From Candidatus Omnitrophota bacterium (GTDB lineage Bacteria > Verrucomicrobiota > Verrucomicrobiia > Limisphaerales > UBA1319), in contig JAMCZD010000245.1 of the NCBI GenBank assembly GCA_023473405.1, positions 1 to 7,966 on the forward strand: a DNA stretch of 7,966 nt. Reading direction: 5' to 3'. A program made the translations under genes and the position numbers. This document shows, one piece after another, positions 1-6,900 of the stretch. The notes below the pieces were generated by a model. That model made no database searches, had not been told where the DNA came from, and worked only from the letters and a program-made list of their open reading frames with translations. Within the stretch, counting starts at the first letter, position 1, and every line of letters starts with the position of its first letter.

Positions 1-127
1 TTCAATGGCGACGAACCGGACGCCAGCACGGTGAAGGTCGCAATGCCTCCAACGGGCATGGCTTGCGGTGTAGGTGGACAAATTATGGTGGGTGCAATGA
101 CCGCCGGCGTCACCAGCAAAACCGCGG
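1..127. repeat. Left arm of an exact 127-bp inverted duplication
   Basis: Base i of this segment is the complement of base 1563-i for all of 1-127. The match breaks at 128 (c here; t expected from 1435). The inner boundary is the palindrome ccgcgg (122-127), also present at 1436-1441. The arm runs to the window edge, so its outer limit is unknown. It supplies the first 32 codons of the apparent protease reading frame, which are antisense Ig-domain sequence rather than a signal peptide. An assembly or chimeric-read artefact is the likeliest cause. Confidence 0.97.
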
Positions 128-2190
128 CCGGCAACCAACCGCTCTCGAGCCTTGCGGCCCAAAACCAGGCCAAGTGGGAGGAAATCCTGGGTGAAGGTCC
201 ATATGCGGCGCGGGTGGCGCCCGCTTATACTCCTGCTGGAACGCCCCTGGTCGAGCCCATGCTGGAAACCACCTGGGATCAATGCCGCCACTATAACAGA
301 CTCTGCCCCACTACGCCCGACGCGCTGCCCGGTTACGACGGGCGGGTGCCCTGTGGCTGCGTCGCCACAGCTGCGGCGCAAATGATGAAATACCACGAAT
401 GGCCGCCTTACGGGACCGGGATGCATTGTTACTCGGACGACCATTTCGAGGTCCAGGGTTACCACAGTGTTGATTTCTCCAATGCTTATGACTGGGCGAA
501 CATGAAGGACAACTACGATCCTTCGGTCTTCGAGCCGGTTGCCCAGGTAATGGCGGTTGCGGATCTCTTGTATGAATTGGGCGTGTCGGTGGACATGGAT
601 TACGAAGCCGATGGTTCCGGGGCGTATCTTTCCGATCTGTTGACGTCGCTGTCCGATTATTTCTACTACGATCTGGGGGATTACCTCGAAAAGTCGAACC
701 CGAACGAATTCGATCAGCAGCTCAAGACTGAAATCGTGCAACGGAATCCGACAGTGCTGGGCATCCCGGGGCACGCCGTTGTGGCCGATGGACTATCGGA
801 CGAATACGGGCTGAACTACTACCACATCAACTATGGCTGGGGAGGAGTAAACAACAATTGGTATCAGCTTGAAAACCTGAATGGCGAGGGAGTGGATGCC
901 GCCCTGGTCGGCGTCCAACCCCGGTTCATGCCGCTGTTTGCCGACCCGACCCCGGTCTCCAATGCAACTGGCACATTCACCTTGGCGTGGACCTTTCCCC
1001 AGCGGTTATTGGCCAAAGTAACCAAATACCGCCTGCTCCAAAACGGAGCTATTGTTGCCGACAACATCCCGCCAGGCACAAATTCATGGATCCTTCAAAG
1101 AGTGCCTGCCGGCAAATATGACTACGTTTTGCAGGCGAACGACGGAAGCAGGTGGCGCGAGTCGTCCCCCGCCAAGTCGGTCGAGGTCTTGGCCGTAATA
1201 CCCGGCCCCACGATCATGACGCAGCCTCAGAGCCAGTCGGTGTTTGTCGGCGCGACTGTGACCCTCCATGTCACCGCTTCCGGAACCGGCCCCGTGAGTT
1301 ACCAATGGCGCCGCGATGGAGCCGACATTCCCGGAGCGGACAGCGACTCTTTTACCCTTGCCGAGGTCAAGGAGAGCGACTCCGGCAAATACACCGTGGT
1401 TGTGACTGACTCGCAAGGATGGGTGTTGAGCCAAACCGCGGTTTTGCTGGTGACGCCGGCGGTCATTGCACCCACCATAATTTGTCCACCTACACCGCAA
1501 GCCATGCCCGTTGGAGGCATTGCGACCTTCACCGTGCTGGCGTCCGGTTCGTCGCCATTGAATTACCAGTGGCAATTCAACGGCGTGGACCTGCCCGGGG
1601 CAACCGGTGCCACGTGCCTTCTCCCCGGCGTTCAGACAAATAATGCGGGCAATTACACCGTCGAGGTGCGCAACCAAGCCGGAAGTGTTACCAGCGCAGC
1701 CGCCGTTTTGACCGTGCTGGTGCCGCCGTCCATAACCATCCAGCCGGAAAGCCGGACGGTTGTCGCCGGTGACCGGATGAGCTTTGCGGTCGCCGTCGCC
1801 GGGACCGCCCCGTTGCGATACCAATGGTATTTAAACTCATCGCCAATTCCCGGGGCCACTTCCTCAAGCTATACCCTCAGCGTGGCGCAGCTTGCCGACT
1901 CGGGCAGTTACAAGGTCAGGGTAAGCAACTTGACGGGAACGGTCGAGAGCGCGGTTGTCAGACTGTTCGTAACCGCGTCTCCACTCCTGAGCCTCACCGC
2001 CTCAACCAACGGCACCGTGCTCCTGAATATGATTGGGCCGGCAGGAAAAGGACTCACACTATACTCATCACCCGATCTGATTAACTGGGTGCCCATGATC
2101 ACCCTGCCCAATCCTCAGGGTGCGATCCAGTATCGCGACAACGAAGCCGGCAGTTTGCGAAGCCGCTTCTACAAGGTAAAGACCGAGTAA
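1..2190 (+). CDS. C10-family (streptopain-like) secreted cysteine protease with Ig-like domains, 5' end missing/chimeric
   Basis: The product is a papain-fold cysteine protease of family C10, expected to be exported and to cleave proteins outside the cytoplasm. Residues are numbered from a GTG at 31. A mature-domain entry motif lies at about 74-93 (PMLETTWDQ...YN..CP). The nucleophile is Cys110 in GCVATAAAQMMKYHEWP, the catalytic His is His248 in GHAVVADG, and YYHINYGWGG lies at 263-272. A fibronectin-III-like stretch follows (about 305-388), then three Ig-like domains (about 392-475, 481-563, 566-648), each with a YQW core and a D/N-x-G-x-Y motif. The end (650-719) is a small module with YSSPDLINWVP and RSRFYKV, typical of Verrucomicrobiota exported proteins. 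The frame is open to base 1, but bases 1-127 are an exact inverted copy of bases 1436-1562. Native protein therefore starts near Ala33, and the signal peptide and most of the propeptide are not present. The GTG at 31 is not a credible start. The family call is firm; the N-terminus is not. Confidence 0.92.
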   Translation, partial: FNGDEPDASTVKVAMPPTGMACGVGGQIMVGAMTAGVTSKTAAGNQPLSSLAAQNQAKWEEILGEGPYAARVAPAYTPAGTPLVEPMLETTWDQCRHYNRLCPTTPDALPGYDGRVPCGCVATAAAQMMKYHEWPPYGTGMHCYSDDHFEVQGYHSVDFSNAYDWANMKDNYDPSVFEPVAQVMAVADLLYELGVSVDMDYEADGSGAYLSDLLTSLSDYFYYDLGDYLEKSNPNEFDQQLKTEIVQRNPTVLGIPGHAVVADGLSDEYGLNYYHINYGWGGVNNNWYQLENLNGEGVDAALVGVQPRFMPLFADPTPVSNATGTFTLAWTFPQRLLAKVTKYRLLQNGAIVADNIPPGTNSWILQRVPAGKYDYVLQANDGSRWRESSPAKSVEVLAVIPGPTIMTQPQSQSVFVGATVTLHVTASGTGPVSYQWRRDGADIPGADSDSFTLAEVKESDSGKYTVVVTDSQGWVLSQTAVLLVTPAVIAPTIICPPTPQAMPVGGIATFTVLASGSSPLNYQWQFNGVDLPGATGATCLLPGVQTNNAGNYTVEVRNQAGSVTSAAAVLTVLVPPSITIQPESRTVVAGDRMSFAVAVAGTAPLRYQWYLNSSPIPGATSSSYTLSVAQLADSGSYKVRVSNLTGTVESAVVRLFVTASPLLSLTASTNGTVLLNMIGPAGKGLTLYSSPDLINWVPMITLPNPQGAIQYRDNEAGSLRSRFYKVKTE
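1436..1562. repeat. Right arm of the 127-bp inverted duplication (native copy)
   Basis: This copy lies in its natural context, coding for the end of Ig-like domain 1 and the start of domain 2 of the protease (about residues 470-511). The reading frame and the Ig pattern run through it without a break, so it is the original and the copy at 1-127 is the derived one. Reversed, it also encodes a spurious minus-strand peptide with the same first 32 residues as the apparent start of the protease. Confidence 0.97.
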
Positions 2191-2212
2191 ATGCCACGCC
2201 CGCCGACTCGAG

Positions 2213-2266
2213 TTCGCGATCAGGCGGCGGCGCGAATCCATTTCACGGCCCGACCGGCGGCGTGAA
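2213..2266. terminator. Two short hairpins between/at the ends of convergent genes (weak terminator candidate)
   Basis: The protease (plus) and the host-attachment-like gene (minus) converge with 52 bp between their stop codons. Two inverted repeats lie here: ttcgcg (2213-2218) with cgcgaa (2231-2236), and ttcacg (2242-2247) with cgtgaa (2261-2266). The second overlaps the last codons of the minus-strand gene. Neither is followed by a convincing T-tract on either strand, so calling this a terminator rests mostly on position. Confidence 0.25.
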
Positions 2267-2707
2267 GGCGAGAAAGTGCCCTAGCACGTCTTGAGGTTCG
2301 AGTTTGGTGAGATCGCACGGCACTTGCCTCTCGATGCGGGCAAGGACCGCTGGCGGCAGCATCTCGGAAATCGGGCGAAAGATTTCCTTGTTAACGGCCA
2401 GCCAGAGGCTGTCGAGGGGATGCGCCTGCGCGATGGCCTCGATCTTCCGCGCCAGGGCTTTGATGAGCCGGCGCCTGATCTCGAGCTGCAGGTTGTGGTC
2501 GTCGGCCATTGTTCCCGCTCCCATGTTCCCCGCAGGTGCAGCACGGCGCCCGGCGCTGTCCGTGATCTGCTCCGTGAGGTGTTGGTGCGCGGGTTCGAGG
2601 ACCAACTCTTCGAGCAATTTCATCCGGTGGGAGCCTTCGTTCCGCAATTCCAATTGGAAGGCCTTGAGCAAGCCAAGATCACTCACAATGACTAATTTTG
2701 CTTTCAT
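2243..2707 (-). CDS. Host-attachment-family protein (eRF1-like fold family), 154 aa
   Basis: This is a small cytoplasmic protein resembling the family annotated as 'protein required for attachment to host cells', which has been grouped with bacterial/archaeal eRF1-like (baeRF) domains. The exact role is not established. What can be seen: a first beta strand MKAKLVIVSDLGLLKAF (1-17), the turn ITDSAGR (48-54), a helix beginning HNLQLEIRRR (71-80), a strand-helix LWLAVNKEIFRPISEML (101-117), and the family-like ending VPCDLTKLEPQDVLGHF (129-145). There is no signal peptide or membrane segment. The ATG at 2707 was chosen because homology starts there. The frame is open to 2836, but that extension is low-complexity and would run through the promoter and terminator candidates. 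No strong Shine-Dalgarno precedes the ATG, and the nearby -10 candidate suggests a very short leader. The family is recognised by motif memory only. Confidence 0.72.
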   Translation of the reverse strand: MKAKLVIVSDLGLLKAFQLELRNEGSHRMKLLEELVLEPAHQHLTEQITDSAGRRAAPAGNMGAGTMADDHNLQLEIRRRLIKALARKIEAIAQAHPLDSLWLAVNKEIFRPISEMLPPAVLARIERQVPCDLTKLEPQDVLGHFLAFTPPVGP

Positions 2708-2714
2708 TAACCAT

Positions 2715-2744
2715 ATTCTAACACCCCTGAGCCGTTGCCGGCAA
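2715..2744 (-). promoter_or_regulatory. Candidate sigma70-type promoter for the host-attachment-like gene
   Basis: Read on the minus strand, TTGCCG (2744-2739) and TAGAAT (2720-2715) are separated by 18 bp. The -10 box ends 7 bp before the ATG at 2707, so a transcript would have almost no leader, which agrees with the missing Shine-Dalgarno. The -35 half overlaps a 12-bp palindrome. This is sequence resemblance only. Confidence 0.33.
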
Positions 2745-2745
2745 C
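2734..2745. promoter_or_regulatory. 12-bp perfect palindrome over the -35 region (possible operator)
   Basis: The sequence gttgccggcaac reads the same on both strands. It covers the -35 candidate of the minus-strand gene that starts at 2707, where a dimeric repressor or activator could bind. The core gccggcaac also occurs at 2777-2785 within the neighbouring hairpin, so this may simply be a locally common word. No regulator is encoded next to it. Confidence 0.25.
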
Positions 2746-2759
2746 TTGCGAACACCATC

Positions 2760-2794
2760 AAAAAAGAAACCCTCCGGCCGGCAACGCCGGCAGG
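2760..2794 (-). terminator. Probable intrinsic terminator on the minus strand
   Basis: On the minus strand a gccggc-gtt-gccggc hairpin (2791-2786 and 2782-2777) can be lengthened by a CC/GG pair beyond one mismatch (2794-2793 with 2775-2774). It is followed after four bases by TTTCTTTTTT (2769-2760). This is a usual rho-independent layout apart from the short spacer. It lies about 215 bp after the stop of the GyrI-like gene and just before the promoter candidate of the host-attachment-like gene, so it would separate the two minus-strand genes into different units. Confidence 0.45.
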
Positions 2795-2893
2795 CATGCC
2801 CGCAAAACCGCGCGGGATGTCCTCGCCGGGTTTCACCGGATTTGATTGGCCGTTAGCTCCTCCTCTCGCCTATTTCGGGGACGCCGCACTGGG

Positions 2894-3006
2894 CCGGATA
2901 TTTCGAACTTCCTTTGAAACGCCAACACCCTGCCGTGTGAGGGCAGACGGCCTACAGCCCTCAAAAGCCCGTCCCTGTAGACCCGGCGTTCAACGTAAAT
3001 ATCCGG
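2894..3006. repeat. 113-bp nested inverted-repeat element (cloverleaf-like; MITE/REP or structured RNA candidate)
   Basis: The ends are perfect 10-bp inverted repeats: ccggatattt (2894-2903) and aaatatccgg (2997-3006). Inside is a second arm pair, aacgcc (2918-2923) with ggcgtt (2985-2990). Inside that are two side-by-side hairpins: gccgt (2932-2936) with acggc (2947-2951), and ctacag (2952-2957) with ctgtag (2975-2980). An alternative first hairpin, ctgcc (2930-2934) with ggcag (2942-2946), is also possible. The pairs nest without crossing, so single-stranded DNA or RNA could form a cloverleaf. The element starts one base past the stop codon of the GyrI-like gene, in its 3' untranslated region. 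No target-site duplication is seen. Stem positions are observed; the function is not known. Confidence 0.6.
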
Positions 3007-3007
3007 G

Positions 3008-3631
3008 CTAGGCGATCCTGCTCACGGGTTGGCGCAGGATCGTGCGCAGACGTTCCGGGGCTACGCGGCGCGGGTCGGAAAGGTAAATCTCATGGTGGCG
3101 CCCATCAGACTTTACGCCGTTCTTTTCCGCGAAATCATTCATCAGCGCGATCGTTTCATTCTCACTGTCATACGGGCCGACATGAAGCATTTGCACGCAA
3201 TCACCCTCGGTGACCGATTCGAGTTTGACCTCGCGCACCAACGAGCTCTTGCCCTTGTCGATAAGCACCGCGATCGCCTTGGCGAGATCGTCTTCCTTTA
3301 CAAAATCCGGCGTGCGAATGAGCAGGTTCCAACGCCAACGGTCTTTGGGAACACCGGCAAAATCGCCGCCGCATTCGCCGCACCACCATTGGCCTTCCAA
3401 TTTGCAGACAACGTAATCCTGCTGACGCGCGAACTTGAGCGTCATTTTGATGGTATAAGCGACTCCATAAAGCGCGCCAATCTTTTCGGTGAACATCGTT
3501 CCTCCCGGTTCGCCCTGACCGCTGACGGATAGGTAGGAAGCCTGGGGGATATGAACCAGCACCGGTTTTTTGGGCGCCGCGTAATCCGTTTTGTGTAACT
3601 GGAATAAATCGAGTTTTTCGGCGGCTTTCAT
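3008..3631 (-). CDS. GyrI-like small-molecule-binding protein, 207 aa
   Basis: This is a soluble cytoplasmic protein of the GyrI-like (SHS2/AraC-effector-binding fold) superfamily, of the stand-alone roughly 205-aa type. Members bind small hydrophobic ligands, and some are reported to hydrolyse cyclopropanoid genotoxins; the ligand here is unknown. Family marks from the ATG at 3631 are KLDLFQLHKTDY near the N-terminus, KKPVLVHIPQASYLSVSGQG (21-40), EGQWW (79-83), DRWRWNLLIRTPDF (97-110), MLHVGPY (148-154), HHEIYLSDPRR (179-189) and TILRQPV (197-203). The whole family length is covered. A CGEC pair (84-87) just after the WW motif is unusual. Start choice: the frame is open to 3739, but homology begins at 3631. 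AGAGGA (3638-3633) sits only one base before that ATG, so an ATG at 3649 remains possible. The gene is divergent from the GH2 gene. Confidence 0.9.
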   Translation of the reverse strand: MKAAEKLDLFQLHKTDYAAPKKPVLVHIPQASYLSVSGQGEPGGTMFTEKIGALYGVAYTIKMTLKFARQQDYVVCKLEGQWWCGECGGDFAGVPKDRWRWNLLIRTPDFVKEDDLAKAIAVLIDKGKSSLVREVKLESVTEGDCVQMLHVGPYDSENETIALMNDFAEKNGVKSDGRHHEIYLSDPRRVAPERLRTILRQPVSRIA

Positions 3632-3900
3632 ATCCTCTTTTGTTAGCATCAAGTCGGCCTGGTTTGCAATGACGCCGGCTGCTGCGGTCCCATTGACGTG
3701 AGATTCCGGAGGCGGGCTTGATCCCCGCGACGGGTGCATCAGTTCGGGCTTGTTTTTGACGTTCCATGATCGCAGAATCGTTCAAGCTGTAACGTATCTC
3801 TTTCGGAATGAACATGCTGAGTTTGCGGTTGCCGGCGACAACGAATGCGTTTTTTTTTAAGAAAACCATTTCCAAAGCATTGCCAACATCTGGCCCTTAC
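3632..3900. other. Intergenic region between the divergent GyrI-like and GH2 genes
   Basis: These 269 bp hold no supported gene. Both flanking reading frames extend into it (minus to 3739, plus from an ATG at 3808), but neither extension looks conserved. The minus extension is Pro/Ser-rich, and the plus extension crosses a run of nine T (3850-3858). Promoters for both genes must lie here or nearby; I could not find a convincing -35/-10 pair for either. No riboswitch-like fold was recognised. Confidence 0.5.
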
Positions 3901-6900
3901 ATGAAATCGAGAATTGCTCGAATCAGTCTTGCCCTGTTCCTGTTGATCTCTTCGTATGCGGTTGCCGCCGCCGCTGAAACCGGCCCCATGGTCGTGTCGC
4001 TGGACGGAAACGATTGGCTGGTGGCGACCGATCCGAACAACGTCGGGCGGGACCAGCGGTGGTGGGAAGAATCGAGGCCGGATGCAAGAACGGTTCGGGT
4101 GCCGGGCATATTCCAGGAGGCCTTTCCCGGTTACCACGGCGTCGCGTGGTATTGGCACGATTTTGTCTTTCCCCAAAACCCGCATCAGGATGGGCGTTAC
4201 CTCCTCAGATTCTGGATGGTCGATTACCTTGCCGACGTGTGGGTGAACGGTGTGCACGTGGGCTCGCACGAGGGCGGTGAAGGCATGTTCGTCCTCGACG
4301 TCACCCAGGCCGCCAAACCCGGCGCTTCAAACCGGATCGCCGTCCGCGTTCTCAATCCGACCTTCGCGCCCATCGATGGCATCGCTCTTAGCCAGACACC
4401 GCGAAGAAACAAGTCTTACCCGTATTCGCCCGGCTCCGATTACAATTACGGAGGCATAACCGATTCAGCGGAGTTGCTCGTCGTCCCACCCGTGCGAATC
4501 GAAAACCTCTGCGTCCGTCCCGATTGGAAGGCCGGCGCCATTCAAGTTGTAGTCAAGGTCCGAAACGCCCTCGACGAACCGGCTAAGGGGCGCCTTATCC
4601 TCTCGGTCGCTCCCGCCGCCAGCGGCGAGACAACCGACGAGGTCATCGTTGACCGCTCGATTGCCCCCGGTGATACCTCGGTGGAATCGGGACTCGAAGT
4701 GCTCTCTCCGCATCTGTGGGATTTGAATGATCCGTTTTTATATCGCGTCACGGTTCGGCTGGACACGGACGGTTCGGACTCCTTTGACGAACAATCGACG
4801 ACATGCGGTTTTAGAGACTTCCGGTTCTCGAATGGCTATTTCCGGCTCAATGGGCGGCGGATTTTTCTCCGGAGCGCCCATTTCGGTGGCGACTCACCAG
4901 TTGGTGTCCGCGTTCCCATCGATCCCGACCTGGTTCGCCGGGACCTATTGGACATGAAAGTCATGGGCTTCAACATGCTGCGTCCCATAGCGAGCCTGCC
5001 GCGGCGCTACCAGGTGGACCTTTGCGACGAGATTGGCCTGATGCTTTACGAGGAATGTTACGCGGGTTGGTGTCTCGGCGATTCGCCCAAGATGGCCGAG
5101 CGGTTCGACAACGGGATTACCGATATGATCATGCGCGACCGGAACCATCCGAGCGTGGTCATTTGGGGCATGTTGAACGAGAACCCGCCCAATGCCGTGT
5201 TTTTCCATGCGGTGGCCGCCTTGCCTCTCGTCAGGTCCCTCGATGACACCCGCCTCGTAATGCTGAACGGCGCCCGCTCGGACGGTTTTATCCAGAACAG
5301 CGGCGAGGTAACGCCCGAAGCCTGGGAACCCAAGGGCTGCTGGGTTCCGCATATCTCCTTCAACCAGACCAATCACCCGATGACTTACGACGGCACCACC
5401 TGGGCCCCCGGTCAACTCGCCCTGCATCCCGGCAATTCGCGTGAGTACAGCGTCATTCGCTGGACCGCGCCCGCCGCCGGTGATTATTCCGTTACCGCCC
5501 GCTTCACCGGCATCGCCGCCGCCCACTCGACCTCGGACATCCATGTTTACCGGAACGGCACGCCGATTTTCGACGGCCTGCTAAATTTGAAAGGCCACGG
5601 TAATACGGCTGACTTCACCCGGACCTTTTCGCTGGAAAAAGGCGGCACACTCGACGTCATCGTCGGCCCCGGCAATGAAAGTCCATTCAGCGATACCACC
5701 GCCCTGGTCCTGACCATCAAGTCCGCAGACGGAAAGACCTACGATGCCGCTTCCAATTTCAACCTCAAAAACAATCCCAACGATCCCTGGGCCTACGGTT
5801 TCCTCGCCCCCGCCCCCAAGCCGGACCCGGCCACGTTCAAGCTCTATGACGAAGCCAATACCGGCAGGGTCCGGTGCATAGGCAGCCTGAGCAATCCCGG
5901 TTCACTGGAATGGGAAGACGTGCTGGGCGACAAGCATCCGTACCAGGCGACTCCGCACACCGCCTCCATCATTCATACCCTGCGCACCATCGACGGCGAC
6001 GGTCGCCCCCTTTGGTTGTCCGAATACGGCATCGGCAGCGCCGTCAACCTCAGCCGCGTCCTCCGGCACTTCGAACAGCTCGGCAAGGAATCCAGCGAAG
6101 ACGCCCGGGCCTACCAACACTTCCTCGATATGTTTATGACCGACTGGAACCGTTGGAAGCTGTCTGACGCCTTCCCTAATCCCGATGACTATTTCAAACA
6201 ATGCATCGCCACCATGGCCGGTCAACGGTTGCTCGGCACCAGCGCCATTCGCGCCAATCCGAATGTCGTTGGCCACAGCCTGACCGCCCTCCACGATACC
6301 GCGCTTACCGGCGAGGGGCTCATCACCACGTTCCGCGAGTTGAAACCCGGCGCCGTTGATGCCATGTTCGAGGCATGGTACCCGCTCAAGTGGTGCCTGT
6401 TTGTTGAACCGGTGCAGGTCTACCGGGGTAAACCGGCCAGGTTCGAAGCCGTGCTTGCCAATGAAGATGCCATGAAACCCGGACGCTACCCGGTTCGCTT
6501 CCAAATCGTCGGCCCGGACCAGACCCGCGTGCTGGATAAGGTGATCGAGGTCACCATTCCCGATCCGCACAGCAATCCGGAACCGCCTTTTGCGTTGAAC
6601 ATGTTTGCCGAGACCCTGCCTGTCGACGGGCCATCAGGCAAATACCGGTTCATGGCCACGTTCGAGAAAGGGGGCGCCGCTACCGGGGGTGAGACCGAGT
6701 TTTACGTGGCCGACCCGGCGGAGATGCCCAAGGTCGATACGGAGGTCGTGCTTTGGGGGCAAGACGCGCAGTTGGCTTCATGGCTCGAAGCGGAGAACAT
6801 CAAGTGCCGTCCTTTCACCGAAGCCCAAACCGCCCGCGAGGTCATCCTGGTGGGGAACAAAGCCGGGGCTGACACGGCTGCCTGGCAAAGCCTGGCCAGG

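Noticed and set aside
1299..1532. Minus-strand reading frame with the same first 32 residues as the apparent protease start
   Set aside because: It exists only because 1-127 is the inverted copy of 1436-1562; it lies antisense to the Ig-like domains and has no family features.
1084..1824. 246-codon minus-strand frame opposite the Ig-like domains
   Set aside because: High-GC antisense shadow; Arg/Gly/His-rich with no recognisable motif, while the plus strand clearly codes Ig-like domains.
2708..2836. N-terminal extension of the host-attachment-like protein
   Set aside because: The family begins at the ATG at 2707; the extension overlaps a terminator and promoter candidate and has no conserved look.
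2304..3011. 235-codon plus-strand frame over the host-attachment-like gene and the intergenic region
   Set aside because: Its composition is unlike a folded protein, it is antisense to a recognisable gene and it runs through the terminator and cloverleaf elements.
3850..3858. Run of nine T upstream of the GH2 gene as a phase-variation tract
   Set aside because: It lies outside the likely coding region (start at 3901), so slippage would not shift the frame; no spaced promoter pair flanks it to suggest transcriptional phase variation.
3201..3875. 224-codon minus-strand frame overlapping the GyrI-like gene
   Set aside because: Out-of-frame shadow of the GyrI-like gene; Arg/Gln-rich with no motif, while the other frame matches its family over the full length.
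3739..4269. 176-codon minus-strand frame opposite the GH2 start
   Set aside because: Antisense to the signal peptide and sugar-binding domain of the GH2 enzyme; no motif.
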